Positions 1 through 6,230 are shown, counted from the first letter of the stretch. The stretch is DNA of 10,446 bases from JAGLSB01 sp023135955 (GCA_030673645.1 DAOVIO010000145.1:1-10446); one strand, 5' to 3'. Program-made: numbers and translations. Notes: generated by a model not told the origin, from the sequence alone.

Positions 1-815
1 ACGTACCAGGTATCTTTAAATTTAATGATGTTTACCATAGAAGGATTTTTCAGGTGTTCCGGATATCCAATAACGTCTCTGCCCAGTGGATGTGTAGGGA
101 AAAGTGCTTTGTAACAAGCTTTGTATGCTCTTGATAAGTCATTATCCTGGTACATATTAAATTCCTCATATACTGTCTCAAGTTCGGTATGAAAAAGCCG
201 AAGTGCAGTCTCTCCAAGGCGATCTGCTTCAAGGACCAGCCACTTCCTCAATTCATTTGACGGAATATCATTCATGTAGGCTGTTAACTCGTTCGATGTA
301 AAGGCATTGGTAGATTTCGCCCCAATATCTGACATCATCTTGTCATATTCATTTGGGATGGCGAACACAGCGGCTTCTGTTGATATTTCATCGATTTTCT
401 TATAGATCTCCAACCTTTTAGCACTATCGGATTCAGCCAAGTGTAATTCAAACAGGGCAGAGATAGAATCCAGCAGGATTTTTTCCTGCTCCCAATCAAC
501 GGTACCATAGGAACTGGTACCTTTAAACATCAAATGTTCAAAATAATGTGCCAGTCCAGTAGTTTCCACGGGATCATTGTTGGAACCGGCACGTACACCG
601 ATGAGGGTCATAATCCGTGGCTCGATCTTATTGACAGAAAGATAAACCTTCAGTCCGTTTTCAAGGGTGTATATCCGCAATCCGGCTGGATCATCGCTTA
701 CCATTTCGTAAGAATATCCATTCGGATCTGTAATATGTATTACTTCATGCTTTTCACTTGTACATGATACCAATGCAACAATTACAGCAATGATGAAAAG
801 ATTTAATAATTTCAT
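1..815 (-). CDS. M16 family zinc metallopeptidase lipoprotein (N-terminal part, runs off left edge)
   Basis: The frame is open from ATG at 815 to the window edge, giving 271 codons of a longer protein. The N-terminus is a lipoprotein signal: MKLLN, a hydrophobic stretch, then lipobox LVSC with Cys18, so the mature protein is probably membrane-anchored in the envelope. The inverted zinc motif HxxEH is present as HYFEH at residues 90-94, followed by LMFKGT. The downstream helix ELETVYEE supplies the usual pair of glutamates (211 and 218, the latter the expected third zinc ligand), and LEADR lies just before it. The 60-odd residues between Phe97 and the second half include a charged helical stretch (about 109-147) typical of the long, roughly 900-1000-residue bacterial M16 proteins with two M16 repeats. 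These degrade peptides or process proteins in the periplasm. The C-terminal half is outside the window, so integrity cannot be judged. The family call is firm; the substrate is unknown. Confidence 0.93.
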   Translation of the reverse strand, partial: MKLLNLFIIAVIVALVSCTSEKHEVIHITDPNGYSYEMVSDDPAGLRIYTLENGLKVYLSVNKIEPRIMTLIGVRAGSNNDPVETTGLAHYFEHLMFKGTSSYGTVDWEQEKILLDSISALFELHLAESDSAKRLEIYKKIDEISTEAAVFAIPNEYDKMMSDIGAKSTNAFTSNELTAYMNDIPSNELRKWLVLEADRLGETALRLFHTELETVYEEFNMYQDNDLSRAYKACYKALFPTHPLGRDVIGYPEHLKNPSMVNIIKFKDTWY

Positions 816-866
816 AACGGTATTTGGATTAGGGGTTAAATGAACGAATCAAATTAGTTTTAATAA

Positions 867-897
867 GAAAGATAGGGAGAATATTTATTCAAGTCAA
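867..897 (-). promoter_or_regulatory. Putative Bacteroidota-type promoter for the M16 peptidase gene
   Basis: On the minus strand a -7-like box TATCTTTC (867-874) lies 20 bp downstream of a TTG (895-897). This resembles the phylum's TTG-N19-21-TAnnTTTG promoter with one deviation at the last base. It would give a leader of about 45 nt ahead of the ATG at 815. The call rests on pattern match only. Confidence 0.35.
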
Positions 898-1196
898 GTT
901 TACACAGACAAATTCCCAATATATTTAACTGCATAAGAAATGGATAAGGTACATTCACAGGAAATCTGCACCTACTATTGATATTATATCATCTATCTTA
1001 AGTTGTTAGGATATTATAATTCGGATTTTGGCTAAGTCTGTCCCGATAAAAAATAGGTCGCCAAATAATTCAAGTTTTTCAAGATCATGTTTTTTCAAGT
1101 GAAAACTCTGTTAACCTCCCCTGTATTCCGGCATCAAACAATCGAGGATTATTTGCTTCATACTAAAATTATTTCATAAAACTCTCAGATAATCCT

Positions 1197-1204
1197 TATC
1201 TTTA
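1197..1204 (+). promoter_or_regulatory. Possible -7 promoter box for the ketoacyl-ACP synthase gene
   Basis: TATCTTTA lies 42 bp before the ATG at 1247 and matches TAnnTTTG except at the last base. The expected TTG at about 20 bp upstream is not there; only TTTC at 1172-1175 lies near the right place. Weak evidence. Confidence 0.25.
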
Positions 1205-1246
1205 ACTCTCAACAAAACATACTTTAACCTCTTATTTCATCAACCT

Positions 1247-2482
1247 ATGAATAAAAATAAAGCTGTTGTTGTCACAGGTATCGGAGTATTTACCTCCATT
1301 GGAAATACCAGGAATGAATTCTGGAATTCAATTATTGAAGGTAAATCGGGAACCAGAAAAATACAGGCTTTCGATCCATCGGGTCATAAAAGTCAGGTTG
1401 CTTCTGAGGTAATGAACTACAAACCAGAGGATTATTTTGATCGTAAAGAAGCGCGTAAAATGGCTCGTGTGTCACAATTAGCATCCAGCGCTGCAATTGA
1501 GGCCGTAAAGGATGCTGGTCTGGATTTAGATAAGGAAGACCGGCTCCGTATTGGATGTGTCATTGGCTCTGCCGCAGGAGATTACTTTCATCTTGAGGAA
1601 CAAGTTCTCAGGTTTGCAAAAAAGGGACCCGGTTCTGTAGGTCCATTAACTGTACCACGGGTTATTCCTAATATGCCAGCGTGTAATGCGGCAATGCAAT
1701 TGGGTATTTACGGTCCAAATATGGGTGTTTCTGCGGCCTGCACTACAGGTACGCATTCTATAGGTGTTGCCCTTGGATTGCTGAGGGGAGGGATGGCAGA
1801 TGTAATTCTGGCCGGTGGTGCAGAATCAACAATTACGCCTTTGGTTCTAGATTCATATACGAGTATGGGTGTACTCTCTTTTAATAATGAATTTCCTGAA
1901 AGAGCCAGTTGTCCATTCGATCTGAACAGAGATGGATTTGTAATTGCCGAAGGAGCCTCTGTTTTAGTATTGGAAACTTTAGATCACGCTGAAAAAAGAG
2001 GGGCTAAACCACTTGCATTTTTAAGTGGATTTGGAATGACAGCTGACGCCTATGGCATTGCCGCACCAGAGCCAAACGGTACATGGGCCGCAAAGGCAAT
2101 GGAACTTGCTGTTAAGGATGCCGGACTTAAACTAAATGATATAGGGTATATAAATGCTCACGGAACATCCACAATAATGAACGATAAAACGGAAACACTG
2201 GCAATTAAGCTTGCCTTTGAGAACAGAAATGTGCCTGTGAGTTCAACCAAATCGATGATTGGCCATGCTCTTGGCGCTGCCGGTGCCATTGAAGCCGCAG
2301 CAACTGTATTGGCAGTTCACCATGGGATCTTACCACCAACTATTAATTATAAAACAAAAGATCCTGAATGCGACCTGGATGTTGTGCCTAATATTGCCCG
2401 GGCAGCTAACATTAAAGCCGCAATTTCCAATTCTTTTGGTTTTGGCGGACAGAATGGAGTACTTGTATTCTCAAAAGCCTAA
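1247..2482 (+). CDS. fabF: Beta-ketoacyl-ACP synthase, FabF/KAS II type
   Basis: This 411-residue protein has the length and full motif set of a FabF thiolase-fold condensing enzyme, which joins an acyl chain to malonyl-ACP in fatty acid or polyketide chain elongation in the cytoplasm. The nucleophile is Cys165 in SAACTTGTH. The two catalytic histidines are His305 (NAHGTST) and His340 (SMIGHALGAAG), with Lys335 between them. The C-terminal gating loop reads SNSFGFGGQN. It stands alone: no acpP, fabD or fabG is adjacent, whereas the main fabF often sits by acpP. An oddity is the second gating loop, DAYGIAAP at 267-274. E. coli FabF has DAYHMTSP there, so the usual His and Thr are replaced by Gly and Ala. 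It may therefore be a second, specialised paralogue rather than the housekeeping enzyme. The ATG at 1247 is the natural start because the beta-strand AVVVTGIG follows at once. Confidence 0.9.
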   Translation: MNKNKAVVVTGIGVFTSIGNTRNEFWNSIIEGKSGTRKIQAFDPSGHKSQVASEVMNYKPEDYFDRKEARKMARVSQLASSAAIEAVKDAGLDLDKEDRLRIGCVIGSAAGDYFHLEEQVLRFAKKGPGSVGPLTVPRVIPNMPACNAAMQLGIYGPNMGVSAACTTGTHSIGVALGLLRGGMADVILAGGAESTITPLVLDSYTSMGVLSFNNEFPERASCPFDLNRDGFVIAEGASVLVLETLDHAEKRGAKPLAFLSGFGMTADAYGIAAPEPNGTWAAKAMELAVKDAGLKLNDIGYINAHGTSTIMNDKTETLAIKLAFENRNVPVSSTKSMIGHALGAAGAIEAAATVLAVHHGILPPTINYKTKDPECDLDVVPNIARAANIKAAISNSFGFGGQNGVLVFSKA

Positions 2483-2556
2483 ACTGGTATTTAAAAAATT
2501 CAATCGAAAAGAATAATAGATTGCTTAGCCTCGGCGGCAAAGACGGAGCCTACTCG

Positions 2557-2575
2557 GGTGGTAGCTTTACCGACC
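2557..2575. repeat. Small hairpin in a GC-richer intergenic patch
   Basis: GGT-GGTA, loop GCTT, TACC-g-ACC forms a 7-bp stem with one bulged G. It sits in a stretch (about 2528-2580) noticeably richer in G and C than its surroundings, between the ketoacyl synthase and the SGNH hydrolase. There is no T-run directly after it, so a role as terminator is uncertain. Confidence 0.35.
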
Positions 2576-2636
2576 ATCCCCAATTATTATTATATTTAGC
2601 CTTCATTTTCAACCATATTTATAAATAAGCTAAACT

Positions 2637-3308
2637 ATGAGATCTAAAATAATATTTATTGTATTACTTGCCATGGGAACCATTTCCTTTAAAGCACCTG
2701 AACAAAAGAAAATTATATTTTATGGTGATTCAATCACTGCTGCGGGTACTCGCGATGACAATGCTTACATTAATAAATTCGGTTTTTATGCTAAAGAAGA
2801 TAATTTTAGTCCGAAATTAATTAATGCTGGCATATCGGGAAATAAAGTTACAGATCTGTACTTAAGGCTGGAAAAAGATGTGCTTAGTCAATCACCTGAT
2901 ATTGTTGTTATCTATATCGGGGTAAATGATATATGGCATAAAACTACCAAAGGAACCGGAACTGATTTTAATAAATTCGGGGAGTTTTATGATGAAATAG
3001 TTCAGAAATTATTGGCGGAAAATATCAATGTGGTCATTTGTACTCCGGCTGTTATTGGAGAAAAAATTGATTGCTCTAACCAACAGGACGGCGATCTGAA
3101 TAAATACAGTCAGTGGATAAGAGATTATGCTGAATTAAATGATTTAGCCCTTGTTGATCTTCGGGAACTTTTCCTGACTTATAATCGTGAACGGAATATT
3201 GAAAATATAGCTCAAGGAATTTTAACAACGGATGGAGTTCATTTGAATACTGCTGGAAACGATTTGGTAGCTAAGGAAATGTGGGGGATAATGCAGGCGT
3301 ATTTTTAG
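2637..3308 (+). CDS. Secreted SGNH/GDSL-family hydrolase (esterase/lipase-like)
   Basis: This 223-residue protein has all four SGNH blocks. Block I is GDSIT with nucleophile Ser32, block II is NAGISGNKV with Gly68, block III is GVND with Asn97, and block V is DGVHLN with Asp199 and His202. The family hydrolyses ester bonds in lipids, acetylated sugars or thioesters; the substrate here cannot be told. The N-terminus (MRSKIIFIVLLAMGTISFKA) is a basic-hydrophobic signal sequence. The likely cleavage zone around residue 20 is followed by a proline, so the exact site is unclear and there is no lipobox cysteine. The periplasm or outside is the expected location. It follows the ketoacyl synthase after 154 bp that contain a hairpin and a possible -7 box (TATATTTA near 2591), so it is probably transcribed on its own. 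A carbohydrate esterase is one reading, since GDSL proteins with this size and N-terminal signal often act on acetylated polysaccharides. Confidence 0.88.
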   Translation: MRSKIIFIVLLAMGTISFKAPEQKKIIFYGDSITAAGTRDDNAYINKFGFYAKEDNFSPKLINAGISGNKVTDLYLRLEKDVLSQSPDIVVIYIGVNDIWHKTTKGTGTDFNKFGEFYDEIVQKLLAENINVVICTPAVIGEKIDCSNQQDGDLNKYSQWIRDYAELNDLALVDLRELFLTYNRERNIENIAQGILTTDGVHLNTAGNDLVAKEMWGIMQAYF

Positions 3309-3326
3309 GATAGTTACAAGTAAAAT

Positions 3327-3452
3327 TCATTTCAGTTGTTGACCTCGCTTCACATGGTTCAGGTTTGAGGTTTCAAGTTTCAGGTTGAGTCACAATCTCA
3401 AACTTCAAACAGCGACTGAAAGGAGCAAACCTGAAACAACGACTGAAATGAG
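3327..3452. repeat. Imperfect inverted and direct repeats between two convergent genes
   Basis: Outer arms TCATTTCAGTTGTTG (3327-3341) and CAACGACTGAAATGA (3437-3451) pair over 15 positions with a single G-T wobble. Inside them TTCAGGTTTG (3358-3367) pairs perfectly with CAAACCTGAA (3426-3435). The right half also holds a 19-nt direct repeat with two mismatches (3407-3425 and 3434-3452). The whole block is built from variants of GTTTCAGG and its complement. It fills the gap between the hydrolase stop and the glnS stop, so it could serve as a two-way terminator or be a decayed dispersed repeat. Confidence 0.7.
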
Positions 3453-3468
3453 TTATACCAGTAAACTC

Positions 3469-5169
3469 TTAAGCTTTCTTCGCCCAACTGTCCCTTAGTG
3501 GTACAGTACGATTGAATACAAGATTCTCAGCTGTGCTGTCTGGATCGAGATTATAATAACCAAGGCGTTGAAACTGAAAATGGTCCAAAGCTTTTGCGTT
3601 CAATAAAGATGGCTCAACATAGCAGTTTTTCAAAATGGTCCTTGAATCTGGATTCAAAAACTCTTTAAAATCCTTATCCTTATGTCCATCTGGATTAGCA
3701 TCACTAAACAAACGGTCATATAATCTAACTTCTGCTTTGATTGCATGCATAGCAGAAACCCAATGAAGCGTTCCTTTTACCTTACGGCCTGCAGCAGGGC
3801 CTCCACTTTTCGTGTCTATATCGTAAGTACAATAGACTTCCCTTACAATTCCATTTTCATCTTTCTTAAAATCCTCACACTTAATGAAATATGCTGATTT
3901 CAATCTTACTTCACGACCAGGTCCAAGCCTGAAAAACTTTTTAGGAGGATCCTCCATGAAATCATTTCTTTCAATGAATATCTCACGAGAGAAAGGAACT
4001 TTTCTCGACCCCATCGACTCATCCTCAGGATTATTATCTGTTTCTAAATATTCTTCCTGATCTTCTGGATAATTTGTTATAATAACTTTTAAGGGATCAA
4101 GAACTGCCATTACTCTGGGAGCTTTCACATTGAGATCATCCTTGACACTATGCTCAAGTAAACTTACATCTATTACACCGTCAACTTTTGTAACCCCGAT
4201 CTTATCAACAAAATTTCTGATCGACTCAGGCGTATAACCCCTCCTTCTCAGTCCTGATAAAGTCGGCATCCTGGGATCGTCCCAACCATTCACCTCATCT
4301 TTTTGTACTAATTCAAGGAGCTTCCGCTTACTCATCACTGTATAACTCAGGTTCAACCTGGAAAATTCTGTTTGTTCAGGTCGCACTTTTCCTTCTTCTA
4401 CAATTTGATCAAGAAACCAATTATAAAGTGGCCGGTGAACCTCGAATTCGAGAGTACAAAGTGAATGTGTAATACCTTCAATATAATCGGATTGTCCATG
4501 AGCATAATCGTACATTGGATATATAGCCCAGTCCTCGCCAGTTCTATGATGAGAAGCCTTCACAATACGGTACATCAAAGGATCGCGTAGATGCATATTA
4601 GAGGATGACATATCAATTTTAGCCCTTAATACTCTGCTACCTTCTTCAAACTCGCCCAATTTCATTCTTTCAAATAAATCGAGATTTTCTTCAACACTTC
4701 TGCTTCCGAAGGGACTTTCTTCGCCTGGTGTAGTTGGATTTCCTTTTTGAGTGGCTATTATTTCTGCCGATTGATCATCAACATAGGCTTTTCCGTCAAT
4801 GATAAGCTTTCTTGCCCACTGATATAATTGTTCAAAATAATCAGATGTGAAAAACTCATTATCATTCCAGGCAAATCCTAACCACCGAATATCATCTTTG
4901 ATTGAATCAACATATTCTACATCTTCTTTGCTTGGATTAGTGTCATCGAATCTAAGATTAGTTTTCCCTCCGAATTTTTCTGCTAATCCAAAATCAATGC
5001 AAATCGCTTTAGCATGTCCAATATGAAGATATCCATTAGGTTCAGGAGGGAATCGGGTATGTACCTTTTTTTGATTTTTCCCTTCACTTAAATCTTTTTC
5101 AATAATTGATTCAATAAAATTTGGTCCTTTTTTTGAGATTTCTTCTGACATACTGTTTATATTTTTCAT
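3469..5169 (-). CDS. glnS: Glutaminyl-tRNA synthetase
   Basis: This is a class Ic aminoacyl-tRNA synthetase that charges tRNA-Gln with glutamine for translation. The 566-residue reading resembles E. coli GlnRS along its whole length. VHTRFPPEPNGYLHIGHAK contains the HIGH signature (49-52), LRFDDTNP and YPMYDYAHG line the active site, and SYTVMSKRKL contains the KMSKS-type motif (279-283). Next come GWDDPRMPTLSGLRRRGYT and the anticodon-binding beta-barrels, ending FNRTVPLRDSWAKKA. The protein is complete. The ATG at 5169 may not be the true start. A perfect -7 box TATTTTTG ends only 2 bp before it, so transcription would begin at or inside that codon. Met7 (ATG at 5151, MSEEISKK) also aligns better with the E. 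coli N-terminus. The gene is divergent from folB and convergent with the SGNH hydrolase, so it is monocistronic in this window. Its presence implies direct Gln-tRNA charging. Confidence 0.97.
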   Translation of the reverse strand: MKNINSMSEEISKKGPNFIESIIEKDLSEGKNQKKVHTRFPPEPNGYLHIGHAKAICIDFGLAEKFGGKTNLRFDDTNPSKEDVEYVDSIKDDIRWLGFAWNDNEFFTSDYFEQLYQWARKLIIDGKAYVDDQSAEIIATQKGNPTTPGEESPFGSRSVEENLDLFERMKLGEFEEGSRVLRAKIDMSSSNMHLRDPLMYRIVKASHHRTGEDWAIYPMYDYAHGQSDYIEGITHSLCTLEFEVHRPLYNWFLDQIVEEGKVRPEQTEFSRLNLSYTVMSKRKLLELVQKDEVNGWDDPRMPTLSGLRRRGYTPESIRNFVDKIGVTKVDGVIDVSLLEHSVKDDLNVKAPRVMAVLDPLKVIITNYPEDQEEYLETDNNPEDESMGSRKVPFSREIFIERNDFMEDPPKKFFRLGPGREVRLKSAYFIKCEDFKKDENGIVREVYCTYDIDTKSGGPAAGRKVKGTLHWVSAMHAIKAEVRLYDRLFSDANPDGHKDKDFKEFLNPDSRTILKNCYVEPSLLNAKALDHFQFQRLGYYNLDPDSTAENLVFNRTVPLRDSWAKKA

Positions 5170-5171
5170 GA

Positions 5172-5179
5172 CAAAAATA
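5172..5179 (-). promoter_or_regulatory. -7 promoter box of glnS
   Basis: TATTTTTG on the minus strand is an exact TAnnTTTG match. No clear TTG lies 19-21 bp upstream. Its position puts the likely transcription start near 5165-5168, downstream of the first in-frame ATG at 5169, which favours translation from the ATG at 5151. Confidence 0.45.
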
Positions 5180-5265
5180 GATAATAAATATTGAAATCTG
5201 TGATATTATTAGAATGTAAATAAGTAGATAATACAGGCTAGCTATTCAATACAGAATTGGATTTT

Positions 5266-5297
5266 TTGAAAAATTCCGCGAAATTGCACTAGTTTTG
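5266..5297 (+). promoter_or_regulatory. Bacteroidota-type promoter of folB
   Basis: A TTG (5266-5268, within a T-run) is followed after 21 bp by TAGTTTTG (5290-5297), an exact match to the TAnnTTTG -7 consensus. The predicted transcription start near 5303 leaves a leader of about 40 nt before the folB ATG at 5342. This is the best promoter match in the window. Confidence 0.55.
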
Positions 5298-5341
5298 AAA
5301 GCAGGCTATTTCTTAGAACAATCATTCAAGAAAAAACAACA

Positions 5342-5692
5342 ATGGGTAAAATAAAAATAGAGCAAATGGAGTTTTACGCTTTTCACGGTCATTATAAAGA
5401 AGAGCAAATTGTTGGAAATCGATTCCTTGTGGATCTCGAGCTGGAGTCTGACATGGAAACAGCTGCAGAAAGCGACGAACTGGAAGATGCTGTCAATTAC
5501 CAACACGCATACAAGATTGTAAGACAGGAAATGAAAATAAAATCTAAATTACTAGAGAATATTGCCAAACGAATACTCGATTCTTTATATGTAGAAATGA
5601 CAGGAATAAAGAAAGCAAGCGTTACTATTAGAAAAATGAATCCGCCCATGGGTGGACAGATTAAGTCGGTGAATGTTACTTTGGAAAGATGA
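5342..5692 (+). CDS. folB: Dihydroneopterin aldolase
   Basis: This 116-residue protein has the usual FolB length and layout. FolB cleaves (and epimerises) 7,8-dihydroneopterin to 6-hydroxymethyl-7,8-dihydropterin and glycolaldehyde in cytosolic tetrahydrofolate synthesis. Visible signatures are the N-terminal strand MEFYAFHGHYKEEQIVGNRF (9-28), with the conserved FHG turn and nearby acidic residues (20-21). They continue with AVNYQHAY with Tyr53, LLENIA with Glu72 (pterin-anchoring position), and the C-terminal VTIRKMNPPMGG with Lys98 at the catalytic lysine position. The protein is complete and the Tyr, Glu and Lys are all present. It is divergent from glnS and has a good promoter of its own. 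No other folate-synthesis gene is adjacent, but an AbgT-type transporter follows about 650 bp downstream on the same strand. Confident call. Confidence 0.94.
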   Translation: MGKIKIEQMEFYAFHGHYKEEQIVGNRFLVDLELESDMETAAESDELEDAVNYQHAYKIVRQEMKIKSKLLENIAKRILDSLYVEMTGIKKASVTIRKMNPPMGGQIKSVNVTLER

Positions 5693-5714
5693 TGTGGTGG
5701 TGCTAAGTGAAACT

Positions 5715-5745
5715 CAGCTTTCGTGAGGTAACGAAACGAAAGCTG
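5715..5745. terminator. 10-bp perfect hairpin downstream of folB
   Basis: CAGCTTTCGT (5715-5724) and ACGAAAGCTG (5736-5745) pair perfectly around an 11-nt loop, starting 22 bp after the folB stop. A flanking AACT/AGTT pair could lengthen the stem with a two-base bulge. The T-run of a classical intrinsic terminator is missing, so it could also be a dispersed repeat or a 3'-end stabiliser. Confidence 0.4.
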
Positions 5746-5758
5746 TTAGTTGAACTAG

Positions 5759-5778
5759 TCCCGAGTATCCTCTCGGGA
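5759..5778. repeat. Inverted repeat TCCCGAG/CTCGGGA
   Basis: A perfect 7-bp stem around the 6-nt loop TATCCT. Its reverse complement begins GATCCCGAG, like that of the repeat at 6150-6174 on the other side of the small CWC gene, so the two may be degenerate copies of one element. Confidence 0.6.
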
Positions 5779-5790
5779 TCTTGGTGTGCT

Positions 5791-5808
5791 TCCCGATAGC
5801 TATCGGGA
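5791..5808. repeat. 18-bp perfect palindrome TCCCGATAGCTATCGGGA
   Basis: The sequence is its own reverse complement over 18 bases, 12 bp after the preceding stem-loop. From memory this CCGATAGCTATCGG type of palindrome recurs in intergenic DNA of many Bacteroidota, which would make it a REP-like element; I could not search to confirm this. Confidence 0.7.
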
Positions 5809-5899
5809 GTGATGGTGTGATGAGATTTTTGAATCCTACGAAAAACTAAGCTTATTGAGAGCGTAGCCGAAACAAACCGATTTTGTAAATAAAAACCCA

Positions 5900-6064
5900 A
5901 TGCTAAAAACCTGTCCAAAATGCAAAAACTCGTTTACTTGCAGTGGTGGTTCAGATTGCTGGTGTGAAGATGTTCAGATTCATAAAAGAGAGATGATCGT
6001 GATCATGGAAACTTATAAGGATTGTCTATGTCCAAAATGTTTGGAAGGATATAGCGAAAAATGA
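5900..6064 (+). CDS. Small cysteine-rich CWC-family protein (54 aa)
   Basis: ATG at 5900 opens a 54-codon frame ending in TGA at 6062-6064; an in-frame TAG at 5864-5866 rules out a much longer start. The protein starts MLKTCPKCKNSFTC, has CWC at residues 20-22, and ends DCLCPKCLEGYSEK. Its eight cysteines are at 5, 8, 14, 20, 22, 42, 44 and 47. The spacing CPxC, FxC, CWC and CLCxxCL is the signature of the cysteine-rich CWC family (Pfam Cys_rich_CWC), whose function is not known. The CxxC-type pairs suggest one or two structural zinc ions, which is inference. There is no signal peptide, so it is probably cytoplasmic. It sits between two clusters of hairpins, downstream of folB and upstream of the AbgT transporter, and is separated from both by over 200 bp. 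No promoter is obvious. The codon content and exact motif match make it a real gene despite its size. Confidence 0.85.
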   Translation: MLKTCPKCKNSFTCSGGSDCWCEDVQIHKREMIVIMETYKDCLCPKCLEGYSEK

Positions 6065-6068
6065 AACT

Positions 6069-6089
6069 CCTCGCAGCAAGCTGACGAGG
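6069..6089. repeat. Stem-loop just after the CWC gene stop codon
   Basis: CCTCGCAGC (6069-6077), loop AA, and GCTG-a-CGAGG (6080-6089) form a 9-bp stem with a single bulged A, beginning 5 nt after the CWC stop codon. It may end that transcript. The CGAGG half is shared with the longer hairpin that follows, so the two are mutually exclusive. Confidence 0.6.
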
Positions 6090-6158
6090 TATCTCAATGG
6101 AATATTTTATTTTCCATACGCACCAAGGTGCGAGGAATATTACCCTTGAGATCCCTCG
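6085..6158. repeat. Long imperfect hairpin, MITE- or REP-like
   Basis: The arm at 6085-6106 (CGAGGTATCTCAATGG then AATATT) pairs with 6136-6158 (AATATT then ACCCTTGAGATCCCTCG) with two mismatches and one bulge over about 22 bp. The 29-nt apical region contains its own perfect hairpin CGCACC-aa-GGTGCG (6119-6132). No coding frame of note lies inside. The structure fits either a decayed miniature mobile element or a structured leader upstream of the transporter gene. Confidence 0.65.
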
Positions 6159-6174
6159 ACTACCGCTCGGGATC
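6150..6174. repeat. GATCCC/GGGATC inverted repeat with TCGACTACCGCTC core
   Basis: GATCCC (6150-6155) and GGGATC (6169-6174) bracket the 13-nt core TCGACTACCGCTC. Strings of the form CCTCGACTnCGCTCGGGAT are, from memory, very common intergenic repeats in Bacteroidota. The left end overlaps the long hairpin at 6085-6158. Confidence 0.55.
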
Positions 6175-6178
6175 AGTA

Positions 6179-6193
6179 CTGAACCAAGTTCAG
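6179..6193. repeat. Small hairpin CTGAAC-CAA-GTTCAG
   Basis: A perfect 6-bp stem with a 3-nt loop, part of the chain of inverted repeats between the CWC gene and the AbgT-type transporter gene. Confidence 0.45.
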
Positions 6194-6208
6194 CATAAAT
6201 TCGGCTAG

Positions 6209-6230
6209 ATGATTTTGATTACAAAATCAT
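6209..6230. promoter_or_regulatory. 22-bp AT-rich dyad upstream of the transporter gene
   Basis: ATGATTTTG (6209-6217) and CAAAATCAT (6222-6230) are perfect inverted copies around the 4-nt spacer ATTA. The centre is about 120 bp before the AbgT-family start codon. The symmetry and length would suit a dimeric repressor's operator; equally it could be a hairpin ending transcription from upstream. No T-run follows. The function is inferred only from symmetry and position. Confidence 0.4.

Larger units (their letters stand above)
816..1246. other. 431-bp divergent intergenic region
   Basis: This gap separates the divergent M16 peptidase and ketoacyl-ACP synthase genes. It is AT-rich with stops in all frames, and I see no RNA gene. 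Apart from candidate promoter boxes at both ends it holds a short palindrome, TTTTCA-AG-TGAAAA (1092-1105), and a direct repeat GATATTATA (980-988 and 1010-1018). Neither is long enough to interpret. The size leaves room for a small RNA or an operator, but nothing specific can be supported. Confidence 0.5.

Noticed and set aside
534..767. 77-codon plus-strand frame
   Set aside because: It is the antisense shadow of the M16 peptidase, whose zinc motif is on the minus strand.
980..1018. GATATTATA direct repeat as a CRISPR or binding-site array
   Set aside because: Two 9-bp AT-rich copies only; expected by chance in this composition.
2259..2516. 85-codon frame overlapping the ketoacyl synthase 3' end
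   Set aside because: It lies in another frame of a conserved gene, with no recognisable motif and no separate start context.
5703..5918. 71-codon minus-strand frame
   Set aside because: It runs through the palindromic repeats and over the CWC gene start; the product has no motif and is explained by chance.
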